Part shown: positions 1 to 7,408 of the stretch, piece by piece
Layout: the number at the start of each line of letters is the position of its first letter
Position numbering within the stretch: the first letter of the stretch is position 1
NCBI GenBank assembly: GCA_035548835.1
Contig: DASZSB010000128.1
Coordinates: forward strand, 1 to 21,662
Direction: 5' to 3'
DNA length: 21,662 nt
Source of the DNA: FEN-1219 sp035548835
GTDB taxonomy: Bacteria > Pseudomonadota > Gammaproteobacteria > Steroidobacterales > Rariloculaceae
Made by a program: the position numbers and the translations under genes
Notes under the pieces: model-generated
Told to the model about the DNA's origin: nothing
Database searches by the model: none
The model's input: the letters and a program-made list of their open reading frames with translations, nothing else

Positions 1-30
1 GGCACCGCCGCAAGTACGTCCCTGTAGGCT

Positions 31-58
31 GCGTCGGCGCCATCCGTGGCGCCGACGC
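31..58. repeat. Perfect 12-bp inverted repeat (hairpin), likely part of a dispersed intergenic repeat
   Basis: Bases 31-42 (GCGTCGGCGCCA) are the exact reverse complement of 47-58, with a TCCG loop at 43-46. The flanks look non-coding. A second dyad, CCGCAG-CA-CTGCGG, follows at 97-110, just before the glpD start. The preceding bases, roughly ACGTCCCTGTAGG at 16-28, resemble from memory the lead-in of hairpin repeats scattered through Xanthomonadales-type genomes. The symmetry is seen directly; the repeat-family assignment is inference, since the window holds only one good copy. It could instead be the terminator of a gene left of the window, but no T-run follows it. Confidence 0.6.
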
Positions 59-126
59 TGCCGAAAGGGCGCTCTCACACCACCGGCACTTCCCGTCCGC
101 AGCACTGCGGGCTCGCTGGGTTCGTC

Positions 127-1728
127 ATGCCGTCTAGCCAGGCCGACGCTACGTTCGAGATCATCGTCATTGGCGCCGGCATCAACGGCGCGGCGATCGC
201 GCGCGAGGCCGCGCTCGCGGGGTTCAAGGTGTTGCTGGTCGAGCGCGCGGACATCGGCGGCGGCACGAGCAGCGCCTCGTCACGGTTGATCCATGGCGGG
301 CTGCGCTACCTCGAGTACGGCGAGATCGGGCTCGTGTACGAATCGCTGCACGAGCGCGAGCGGCTCCTGCGCCTCGCGCCGCATCTCGTGGCGCCGATCG
401 AGCTCGTGATCCCCGTGTACCGGCGCGCGCGCCGGCCGCGCTGGCAGATCGCGATCGGGCTCGCGCTGTACGACCTGCTGTCGCTCGGCCGCTCGGTGCC
501 CGGACGCACGCTGCTCGATCGCGAGGCGCTGCTGGCGCGCATGCCCGGGCTCAATGCCACCGATCTCGTCGGTGGCGCCAGCTACTACGACGCGCAGGTG
601 ACTTACCCCGAAAGGCTCGTCCTGGAGAACGTGCGTGACGCCGTCGCGAACGGCGCGATGCTGATGACGTACACGCGGGTCAGTCGTGTGCGTGTCACCG
701 ACGGCCGCGTGACCGGCGTGGAGTGGCGCACGCGCGACGGCGTCGCGGGCGGCGCGAATGCGCCGCTGATCGTGAACGCCGCGGGACCGTGGGTGGACGA
801 CGTGCTGGGGCCGATCCAGCACACGCGGCTGCTCGGCGGCACGAAAGGCAGTCACATCGTCGTGCCGCCGTTCCCCGGCGCGCCGCGTGTCGGCGTGTAC
901 GTGGAAGCCGGAGCGGACGGGCGGCCGTTCTTCATCCTGCCGTGGAACGACCTGCTGCTGATAGGCACGACCGACGAGCGTTTCGAGGGCGACGCCGGCA
1001 CCGCGACGATCGATGCCCGCGAGCTCGCCTACCTCGCGAGCGAGACCGAGCGCGTGTTTCCGGGCGCCGCGGGGCTCGCGGGCCGCGTGCTGTACACGCA
1101 CACGGGTGTGCGGCCGCTGCCGTGGCAGCCGCGTGGGTCGACGGCGGCCATCACGCGCCGGCACGTGATTCGCCGTCATCGCGCCGCGCGCGGGCTGTAT
1201 TCCGTCGTCGGCGGCAAGCTCACGACGCACCGTGCGCTGGCCGAGGATGTGCTGCGCAAACTCGGGCGCGAGTTGCCGCGACCCGTTCGCGGCCATCCAA
1301 CCCGCACGCGGCCGCTGCCGGGAGCGCTCGATGCGGCGCAACGCGACGCGCTGCTCGCCGATCTCGGCGCGCGGTTCGGACAGGCGTGCGCGCAGCGGCT
1401 CTGGCGCGTCTACGGCGGCGGCGCCGCGGCCATCGCCGCGAAGGCGGCCGCGCCCGGGCTCGCGGCGCAGGTCGACGCCGGCAGCGGCGTGCTCGCCGCC
1501 GAGATCGTCCACGCGCTCGACGGCGAATGGGCCGTCACGCTAGCGGACGTCTTGCAGCGCCGCTGCATGGCGGGCCTGAACGCGGACTTCGGGCTCGCGG
1601 CGGCGCGCGGTGCCGCTGCAGCGCTCGTGCGTCTTGGCGTCTGGGACGCACAGCGCGCCGGGGCCGAAGTGGAGGCCTACGGCGCTCTCGCGGCGCGGCA
1701 CCGTGCCGCGGCGCTCGCGCCGGGCTAG
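127..1728 (+). CDS. glpD: Aerobic glycerol-3-phosphate dehydrogenase (FAD-dependent)
   Basis: This enzyme oxidises sn-glycerol 3-phosphate to dihydroxyacetone phosphate at the inner membrane and passes electrons to quinone. The 533-residue protein is slightly longer than E. coli GlpD (about 501). The N-terminal Rossmann motif GAGING (residues 16-21) binds FAD. It is followed by the family block GGTSSASSRLIHGGLRYLE, then by KGSHIVVP, by IGTTD and by a GVRPLP block near residue 340. The late GGK signature reads GGKLTTHR, with His where many members have Tyr. The ATG at 127 is chosen because the FAD fold begins ten residues later; the frame stays open back to 46, but that stretch runs through a hairpin repeat. 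No clear Shine-Dalgarno site precedes 127. No glpK, glpF or glpR lies nearby, so it appears to stand alone and converges with the next genes. Confidence 0.95.
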   Translation: MPSSQADATFEIIVIGAGINGAAIAREAALAGFKVLLVERADIGGGTSSASSRLIHGGLRYLEYGEIGLVYESLHERERLLRLAPHLVAPIELVIPVYRRARRPRWQIAIGLALYDLLSLGRSVPGRTLLDREALLARMPGLNATDLVGGASYYDAQVTYPERLVLENVRDAVANGAMLMTYTRVSRVRVTDGRVTGVEWRTRDGVAGGANAPLIVNAAGPWVDDVLGPIQHTRLLGGTKGSHIVVPPFPGAPRVGVYVEAGADGRPFFILPWNDLLLIGTTDERFEGDAGTATIDARELAYLASETERVFPGAAGLAGRVLYTHTGVRPLPWQPRGSTAAITRRHVIRRHRAARGLYSVVGGKLTTHRALAEDVLRKLGRELPRPVRGHPTRTRPLPGALDAAQRDALLADLGARFGQACAQRLWRVYGGGAAAIAAKAAAPGLAAQVDAGSGVLAAEIVHALDGEWAVTLADVLQRRCMAGLNADFGLAAARGAAAALVRLGVWDAQRAGAEVEAYGALAARHRAAALAPG

Positions 1729-1734
1729 GGCAGC

Positions 1735-1761
1735 GCGCCGGCGGGCCGGAGCCCGCGGCGC
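1735..1761. terminator. GC-rich stem-loop between convergent genes, possible bidirectional terminator
   Basis: GCGCC (1735-1739) and GCGGGC (1741-1746) pair with GCCCGC (1751-1756) and GGCGC (1757-1761). This makes an 11-bp stem with one bulged G at 1740 and a CGGA loop. It starts seven bases after the glpD stop, before the end of the convergent small gene. No T-run follows on either strand, so it is not a textbook intrinsic terminator. Position and stem strength support a role in ending or protecting transcripts. Confidence 0.5.
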
Positions 1762-1810
1762 CCATCGGGAAGGTGGAGAGTCACGAGGCGGGATCGACGC
1801 CCGGCGCGCC

Positions 1811-2059
1811 TCAGACTTTCTGCTCGACCGGCTGGAACACGAGCGTCGGGCGATCGCCTTGGCGCGAGTACAGGTGCTCGCTCGCCATGTCGGCCAACGC
1901 CCGATCGCGCTCCTCGCGCGTGGCGAACCAGTGGTGGCGTTCCCAGGTGCTGCCGATCAGGCGGGCGAACGTGTCGGTCGGGCGGATGCTGACGCGAATC
2001 CCGTAGGGCTTCGGCACGTCGAGCGGCTTGGTCAGGTTGTGGGCGTGACAGATGTCCAT
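1811..2059 (-). CDS. Small conserved hypothetical protein (82 aa)
   Basis: I do not recognise a named family. The 82-residue protein has no signal peptide or membrane segment. It is rich in charged and aromatic residues, with a DVPKPYGIRV segment near residues 14-23 and a WFATREERDRAL segment near residues 44-55. The second looks like a short helix following a beta strand. The N-terminus has a His/Cys cluster (CHAH, residues 4-7), but no second pair completes a metal site. G/C-rich third positions and a sensible composition support it as real. The ATG at 2059 has no strong ribosome-binding site. The kinase-like gene upstream on the same strand ends 56 bases before it, so the two may be co-transcribed. 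From memory, similar small proteins occur in gammaproteobacteria; the function is unknown. Confidence 0.7.
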   Translation of the reverse strand: MDICHAHNLTKPLDVPKPYGIRVSIRPTDTFARLIGSTWERHHWFATREERDRALADMASEHLYSRQGDRPTLVFQPVEQKV

Positions 2060-2115
2060 CGGCGTCGTGCGTAGTCGGGTCGCGGAAGTTTAGCCGAGCC
2101 CGCCGTGCCCGAACA

Positions 2116-2757
2116 CTAGCGTTCCCGCGGACCCGTGCGCTCCGGCCAGCCGAGCGCGCGGCGGGTGACTGCAACGTACGCGGGTTTCCAGGCGCGACGC
2201 CACCAGCGCGTGGGCCAGGGAAGCGACGCGAGCATCCGCCGCTGGCGTGCGGTGAGGTCGTCGGGCCGATACGTGCGCTTGTGCTTCAGCAGGTGACGCA
2301 GATCCTCGTGCGCGAGGTAGCGGAACCAGGTGCCGCGCCGATGCGAGCGCACGGCGAGCTGAAAATCGACGAGCCCCGGCACGTCGCCGGGGCTGCGCAG
2401 CCAGTTCGCTTCCTTCGCGAGATCGTTGTGGGTGACGCCGGCGCGGTGCATGGCGCGTACGAGCCGCAGCGCGCGGACGAAGAACTCGCGCGACGGCTGC
2501 GCACCGGCGGACAGCGGCTCGCCCGGCAGCGCGCTGCGACGCAGCACGCGACCGTCGAAAGCGACGAGTCGCGGCACGCCGAGGGGCACGGCCTGCAGGG
2601 CGAGCAGCGCGGCGGCCTCGCGTGCCGCGAGCCGGCGCGCGAGCCATGCGAGACCGAAACGTGCGGCACGGGTATCGCGCTCGATGACGGGCGCCGGGCC
2701 GTCGTCGAGGAGCCGGATCGACCCGAGCGCGTCGCGTTTGAGCTCTCGTGGCGGCAT
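2116..2757 (-). CDS. Small protein-kinase-fold protein (RIO/lipopolysaccharide-kinase-like)
   Basis: The 213-residue protein looks like a compact kinase-fold phosphotransferase. Residues 109-120 hold the catalytic-loop candidate HNDLAKEANW, with D112 as putative base and N118 as a possible metal ligand. Residues 129-133 (LVDFQ) stand where the DFG metal-binding motif is expected. The usual beta-3 lysine is not obvious: the corresponding strand appears to be VIERD (24-28). The C-terminal third is very basic and tryptophan-rich (WPTRWWRRAW), which suits a membrane or nucleic-acid surface. A GGACGA element sits directly before the ATG at 2757. It is divergent from the large ATPase gene across 41 bases. 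The substrate is unknown; sugar, lipid A-core or protein are all possible. The kinase fold is fairly secure, activity less so. Confidence 0.75.
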   Translation of the reverse strand: MPPRELKRDALGSIRLLDDGPAPVIERDTRAARFGLAWLARRLAAREAAALLALQAVPLGVPRLVAFDGRVLRRSALPGEPLSAGAQPSREFFVRALRLVRAMHRAGVTHNDLAKEANWLRSPGDVPGLVDFQLAVRSHRRGTWFRYLAHEDLRHLLKHKRTYRPDDLTARQRRMLASLPWPTRWWRRAWKPAYVAVTRRALGWPERTGPRER

Positions 2758-2781
2758 TCGTCCGGCGAGAATGAGTTGCGC

Positions 2782-2790
2782 TGCTACAAT
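2782..2790 (+). promoter_or_regulatory. Extended -10 promoter element giving a leaderless mRNA
   Basis: TGCTACAAT at 2782-2790 is a TGn extended -10 followed by TACAAT, which matches five of six consensus bases. No -35 is recognisable 16-18 bases upstream (around CCGGCG). Transcription would start about seven bases downstream, near 2797, and the ATG of the ATPase gene is at 2799. No Shine-Dalgarno sequence lies between. Together these point to a leaderless transcript. This is inference from sequence only. Confidence 0.6.
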
Positions 2791-2798
2791 CCTACTGC

Positions 2799-5700
2799 AT
2801 GTCGAAAGCGATCCACGCGACGGAGTTCTACGTGGTCGGCGGCCCGGTGCAGCCGGATCGCGCGTGCTACGTGGAACGGCCCGTGGACGCGCAGCTCATC
2901 GCGGCCATACGCGCCCGGCACCTGACCTGCGTTCTCGGCGCGCGCGGCATCGGCAAATCGAGTCTCATGCACCGTGCCGCGCGCCGGCTGCGTCAGGCGG
3001 GCGAGCTCGTGGCGATCGTCGACCTGGTCCAGATCGGAGTGCTCGCCGAGCGCGGTTCCGGCCGGGGGTGGGGCATCGCCATCGCGGAGCGCGTGGCGCG
3101 CGAGGTCGCGCTCGACGCCGACGTCGGGCCATGGTGGCGCGCCAACAAGAAACAGGAGAGCGAGCGGCTCGCCGAGTTCTTCTGGCACGTGGTGCTCGCG
3201 AACACCACCGCGCCCGTCACGGTGTTCTTCGACGGGCTCGGCGCCACCGCGGCCGAGCTGCCGTTTCTGCGCGATCTGCTCGAGGCGGTGCAGATCTGCT
3301 ACGGCCGCCGCACGGCCGAACCCGACTTCCGGAGGCTCAACTTCGTGCTCCTCGGCAGCACGTCGCGACGCGCGCTGGCCGGCAATGACCGCAGCTCGCC
3401 GTTCGCGGCCGCCGACGTCATCGAGCTCGGCGATTTCTCGGCAGCCGAGTCGTACGCGCTGGCGCCCGGATTCGGCGGCGAGCCCGAGGTGGCGCAAGCT
3501 CTGATGGATCGCGTCACCGTCTGGACGGGCGGCCACCCGTATCTGACGCAGAAGGTCGCGCGCAGCGTGATTCGCAAGGGCGGCAAGCTCGAGGACGTGG
3601 AACGCGTCGTCCACGAGCAGCTGCTCGGGCCCGGCGCGGCCGACAGCGATCCTCTGTTGCATCACATCCATGGCTGGATCGCGGCGAAGGCGCCCGGTGC
3701 GCGCCGGGCCGCGAAGTTGCTGCGCCGCCTGGCGCGGGGCGGTCGCGTCACGCTGCCGACCGATCCCGTCGTGGCGGAGCGGCTGCAGCTGTCCGGCGTG
3801 GTCGTCGTCGATGCCGAGCGGCGGCTGAAGTTCGGCAATCGGATCTTCCGCGAGCTCGTCGCTCAGTGGGTCAAGGGCGCGGGGTTCGGTCTGCGTCTCG
3901 CGGTGGCCGCCGTCGTGCTGCTCGCAATCGCGGCCGCGGCCGGCTACTGGTACCTGCGATTCCTGCCGACCGACGACGTCGGCATGCTCGAGAGCCCGAC
4001 CGCGAGTCTGTCCGCCATCGATGCCGCGTATCAGCGGTTGCACGCGCTGCCCGGATTCACCGAGCGCGCGGAGCAGCTGTACTCGGCGGCGCTCGTGCGC
4101 CGCAGCGCGGCCGCGCACGCGCTGGCCGACGTGGCCGCGATCGATGGCCGCCTGCGCAGTCTGCCCGGGCAGGACGCGGCGGCCGACGGCCTGTTCGCGG
4201 CGTTCTGGTTGCAGCGGGAGGCGGAGGCCGCGCACGCGGAGCAGCGCGATGCGGCTTTGTTGCTCGCGCAGCGGGCGGCCGATCTGCCGGCGGCGCCGCC
4301 GGCGGCGCGCGGCACGTTGGCCGAGCTCATCGCCGCGGACTATCCGCACCTCGAGCGCACGTTGCACCTGCCGGCCGCGCCGGTCGCGTGGCGCATGCAG
4401 TTCGCCCAATCGACGCTGGTCACGCTCGATTCGCAGCGCCAGCTCCAGCGCTCGCCGTTCGGCGAAGCCGTTGGAGGCGGTGCCGTCGGCAGCGCACCCG
4501 TGCGGTTCACGGCGTTGCAGCACGTGGCGCTGACGCGCGATCTCGCCGTCGAAGGGGATGGCAGTGCGGGCGCCTTCGAGCTGACGGTGCAGGTGCAGCA
4601 CCCGGCCACGGACGAGCTGTTCGCGACGCTGACCGCGCCGAGCGGCGCCGAGGCCACGATCGCGCTGCCGCGCGGCGACGGCAGCGCGGCGCAGACGTTC
4701 ACGTTCGATGCCGGGCACGGCACGCCGCTCGAGGAGCTGGCCGAATCCGCGCGCCGCGGCGTGTGGCGGCTCGCGCTGGTCGACCGCCGCGCGGACAACG
4801 CGGGCGCGCTTTCCGCGTGGGCACTGCGCTTCGGCCAGGACTCGTGGCGCGACGAGCCCGCCGAGCCGCAGCCGATTCCGGACCCGTTGCGCACCGACGC
4901 AGTGACCGTGACGCCGGAGGGCGACTGGGCGCTCGTGATGCCGCAAACGCCCGGTGCGATCGGCACCGTCGCGTTGTGGAATCTGGCCGCCGGCCGGCTC
5001 GAGGGCGATTTCGTGCTGCCGGCCGCGCCGAAGCACGTGGCCATCAACGCCGCGGGCAACCGGCTGATCGCGGCCTCGGACACGCTGACCACGATGTGGA
5101 ACACGGGCGACGGCGCGATCGTCGCGCGGCCCGGGACGGACTCCGAGTTCGTGCTGCCGCCCGTGTTCTCGATGGATGGTGCCTACTTCGCGATCGCCGA
5201 GCGCGTGGACGAAGGCAAGCTTCTGTACAGCGTGCTGCACGCGACGGACGGCTCCCTGGTCGGCAGCTTCGAGGGCCCGGCCGACGCGCGTGCCTGGTGG
5301 CTCGGGCCCGGTGCGCGCTACCTCGCGCTGCAGATGCCGGATCGCAGCCTGCGCGTGGTCGGCGCGCGGCGCGGTGAGTTGCTGCAGACGTTGCGCCACG
5401 CGCACGGCGTCGCGCGGGTGCTGCCGTTGCCCGATGGCGCCACGCTGCTGACGATCGGCGACGGCGGCGAGATCGTTGCGTGGCCCCTCGGTAGCGACGC
5501 GGCGCCCCCGCGCCGGCTCGGCGTGACGAGCGCCGCGACGAGCGCGAGCCTCGCGGCCGGCGGGGCTCGCCTCGCGTTCGCGACCGACGATGCCGCAGTC
5601 GCGGTGGTCGATGTGGCCACCGGCGCGGAAGTCGCGCGCCTGCACGCGGCGGGTGCGGCTCCCGCGGCCACGCAGCTCACGGATGACGGCACCAGGCTCG

Positions 5701-6734
5701 TCACGTCGAGCGGCGCGCAGCTGCGCCTGTGGAATCTGCCGGTCACGTCGGGAACGCCTGTGCGCACGGCGAACGCGGATGCGCTCGCTGCCGTGACGTT
5801 CGATCGCGGCACGGGCCGTCTCGCGGTGGGTCTCGGCAACGGCGGCTTGGCGCTCGACGCGCTCCCCTCGGCGGCGGCGCTCGAGTATCTCGGCCATCGC
5901 GGCGCAGTGTCCGCCGTTGCCGTGAACGTCGAGCACGGTGTTGCCGTGACGGGTGGTGCCGACGGCAGGGTGCGCGTATGGGATCTCGCGAGCGGCATGC
6001 CGACGGCCGTCGGCGTGGAGCCTGCGACCGCGCCGATCGCCGCGGTCGCGGTCACGGCTGACGGCCGCCTGCTCGCGAGCGCAGCCGGCAACGTCGTGCG
6101 CATCGTGAGTGCCGCAGACGGCTCCGTCGTCGCGGAGAGAACGCTCGGTGGCGCCGCGACCTCGCTCGCGTTCGCCGGCGACGGCGGCCTGCTCGCGGCC
6201 GGCGACGCCACGGGCACGCTGACGGTCATGGCGACGGGGGAGGCGGGCAGGTCGTTCACGTCGCGGGCCGCCGGTCCGATCTCGTCCGTCGCGTTCGCGC
6301 CGGATGGCACACAGCTCGCGGTCGGCGATGCGGCCGGGAACGTGCGGCTGCTGCGCGCACAGGACGGCGGCGCGATGGGCGCGGCGCGGGTGCTCGCGGA
6401 GCCTGTGCGCTGGCTCGACTTCAGCCGTGACGGTCGCGCGCTGCTGCTCGCGACCAGCGACTGGCTGCATGCGTTCGCCGCGGAGGCGGGGCTGCCGCCC
6501 TTGCTGAGCCGCTTCGCCCCGCGGCCTTCGTCACGGCTCGGCAGTGCGCTGGCCGCAGGCGACGGCATGCAGGTGCGCTGGGTCGAGGCGCGTGCGGACG
6601 GTGCGCCGGCGGTCGTGACGTTCGATCTCGCGGCGCCTCCGGCGGCCCCGCAAGGCCTCGCGCCACACGACTGGCCGGCCGCGCTCGGTCTGCGGCTGGA
6701 CGACGCCGGGCAGCCCGTCCCCTACGATCCCTGA
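2799..6734 (+). CDS. Membrane-anchored AAA-like/STAND ATPase with P-domain-like region and WD40-like propeller
   Basis: The 1311-residue protein has four parts. Residues 8-355 are a P-loop NTPase of the AAA-like type found in STAND proteins: Walker A GARGIGKS (47-54), Walker B strand VTVFFD ending at D145, and a family motif GGHPYLTQ (244-251). One membrane helix lies at about 364-388 with basic residues before it, predicting a cytoplasmic ATPase and an exported remainder. A helical linker spans roughly 400-515. Residues about 570-680 resemble a proprotein-convertase P domain (DLAVEGD, then LTAPSGAEATI, then GVWRLALVDRRADNAGALSAWALRF in outline). From about 700 to the end there are WD40-like blades, the clearest ending VRVWDLASG near residue 1050. 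Several blades are degenerate. It is probably transcribed leaderless and is divergent from a kinase-fold gene. No effector domain is seen. Its role is unknown; sensing or conflict signalling is possible. Confidence 0.85.
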   Translation: MSKAIHATEFYVVGGPVQPDRACYVERPVDAQLIAAIRARHLTCVLGARGIGKSSLMHRAARRLRQAGELVAIVDLVQIGVLAERGSGRGWGIAIAERVAREVALDADVGPWWRANKKQESERLAEFFWHVVLANTTAPVTVFFDGLGATAAELPFLRDLLEAVQICYGRRTAEPDFRRLNFVLLGSTSRRALAGNDRSSPFAAADVIELGDFSAAESYALAPGFGGEPEVAQALMDRVTVWTGGHPYLTQKVARSVIRKGGKLEDVERVVHEQLLGPGAADSDPLLHHIHGWIAAKAPGARRAAKLLRRLARGGRVTLPTDPVVAERLQLSGVVVVDAERRLKFGNRIFRELVAQWVKGAGFGLRLAVAAVVLLAIAAAAGYWYLRFLPTDDVGMLESPTASLSAIDAAYQRLHALPGFTERAEQLYSAALVRRSAAAHALADVAAIDGRLRSLPGQDAAADGLFAAFWLQREAEAAHAEQRDAALLLAQRAADLPAAPPAARGTLAELIAADYPHLERTLHLPAAPVAWRMQFAQSTLVTLDSQRQLQRSPFGEAVGGGAVGSAPVRFTALQHVALTRDLAVEGDGSAGAFELTVQVQHPATDELFATLTAPSGAEATIALPRGDGSAAQTFTFDAGHGTPLEELAESARRGVWRLALVDRRADNAGALSAWALRFGQDSWRDEPAEPQPIPDPLRTDAVTVTPEGDWALVMPQTPGAIGTVALWNLAAGRLEGDFVLPAAPKHVAINAAGNRLIAASDTLTTMWNTGDGAIVARPGTDSEFVLPPVFSMDGAYFAIAERVDEGKLLYSVLHATDGSLVGSFEGPADARAWWLGPGARYLALQMPDRSLRVVGARRGELLQTLRHAHGVARVLPLPDGATLLTIGDGGEIVAWPLGSDAAPPRRLGVTSAATSASLAAGGARLAFATDDAAVAVVDVATGAEVARLHAAGAAPAATQLTDDGTRLVTSSGAQLRLWNLPVTSGTPVRTANADALAAVTFDRGTGRLAVGLGNGGLALDALPSAAALEYLGHRGAVSAVAVNVEHGVAVTGGADGRVRVWDLASGMPTAVGVEPATAPIAAVAVTADGRLLASAAGNVVRIVSAADGSVVAERTLGGAATSLAFAGDGGLLAAGDATGTLTVMATGEAGRSFTSRAAGPISSVAFAPDGTQLAVGDAAGNVRLLRAQDGGAMGAARVLAEPVRWLDFSRDGRALLLATSDWLHAFAAEAGLPPLLSRFAPRPSSRLGSALAAGDGMQVRWVEARADGAPAVVTFDLAAPPAAPQGLAPHDWPAALGLRLDDAGQPVPYDP

Positions 6735-6832
6735 GATTTTTCGCTGAATCTGTGAACTGTGCGGCGGGTGTGCGTGGCGTCGCCGGTATATCGTGCGCCT
6801 TGCTTACGTAACACCCGCGGACTCGCACGAAC

Positions 6833-7402
6833 GTGTCGGCAGCCCTTCAACCGTCAAGTCAGCACGGGCCCTCGTTGCGCCTCGCCGCACTGGGCGTTGC
6901 GATGGCGTTCGCTGCCTGCATGGCCGGGTGCGATGGCGCGCAGCCAGGGCCGCGCACCTACTACGATTTCAAGGAAGACAGCGTCGCCAGGGATGGCGTT
7001 CTCTCTCGCTGTAACGAGCATCGCGACGCGGCGGCCAACGACCAGGAGTGCAGTGCGGCGAGACGAGCCGCCGCTGCCGCTGCGATCGAGCAGGAACGCC
7101 TGCGCTCCGGCGGTCTCGAGCAGCAGTCCGAGCGCAGGATCGTTGCCTTGCGCGATCGCGACGCGCACCAGGGGCAGACGGAGCCGGCACCGTCCGCTCC
7201 GGCTTTCGGTTCACCGCTCGGCGGCGTTCTGCCTTCGATCGGCGACTCCTCGCCGCTCGATCCCGTGCAGTTGCCCGACCGGCCCGTGCTCGGCGTCGGC
7301 GAAATCGCGCCCCCGTCGAGCCAAGTGGAGATCGTGCGCCCCGAGTTCGAGATCAAGGGCGTCGCCGTCGTCCCCGAGCGGCTGCCGACCGAATCGAACT
7401 GA
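6833..7402 (+). CDS. EexN-like lipoprotein
   Basis: The 189-residue product has a short basic start, a hydrophobic stretch (RLAALGVAMAFAAC, 16-29) and a lipobox MAGC with lipidation at C33. Residues 42-80 read YYDFKEDSVARDGVLSRC, then a short charged stretch, then a second Cys in ECSAARRAAA. The same order of aromatic, acidic, Cys and Cys-x-Ala-Arg-x-Ala is seen in EexN-family entry-exclusion lipoproteins of conjugative elements. The rest is proline-rich and poorly structured, ending in a short beta-like segment (VEIVRPEFEIKGVAVVP). The GTG at 6833 is chosen because it gives a complete signal peptide; ribosome-binding sequence is weak. It lies 98 bases after the large ATPase gene, in the same direction. 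No conjugation gene is nearby, so entry exclusion should not be assumed. Confidence 0.7.
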   Translation: MSAALQPSSQHGPSLRLAALGVAMAFAACMAGCDGAQPGPRTYYDFKEDSVARDGVLSRCNEHRDAAANDQECSAARRAAAAAAIEQERLRSGGLEQQSERRIVALRDRDAHQGQTEPAPSAPAFGSPLGGVLPSIGDSSPLDPVQLPDRPVLGVGEIAPPSSQVEIVRPEFEIKGVAVVPERLPTESN

Positions 7403-7408
7403 ACGGCG

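Noticed and set aside
46..126. N-terminal extension of GlpD from the ATG at 46
   Set aside because: The extension passes through the hairpin repeat and the second dyad, has no similarity to GlpD, and the FAD fold starts properly after the ATG at 127.
2784..6470. 1228-codon minus-strand open frame opposite the large ATPase gene
   Set aside because: The translation is Arg/Gln/His/Ala-rich low complexity with no recognisable motif, while the opposite strand encodes clear Walker motifs and domains.
4000..6700. Tandem DNA repeats within the propeller region
   Set aside because: The protein-level blades repeat weakly, but I see no near-identical DNA units, so this is ordinary divergent WD40 repetition and not a recent tandem array.
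6734..6751. AGATT...AATCT inverted repeat after the large ATPase gene as a terminator
   Set aside because: The five-bp AT-rich stem is weak and its T-run lies inside the loop instead of after the stem.
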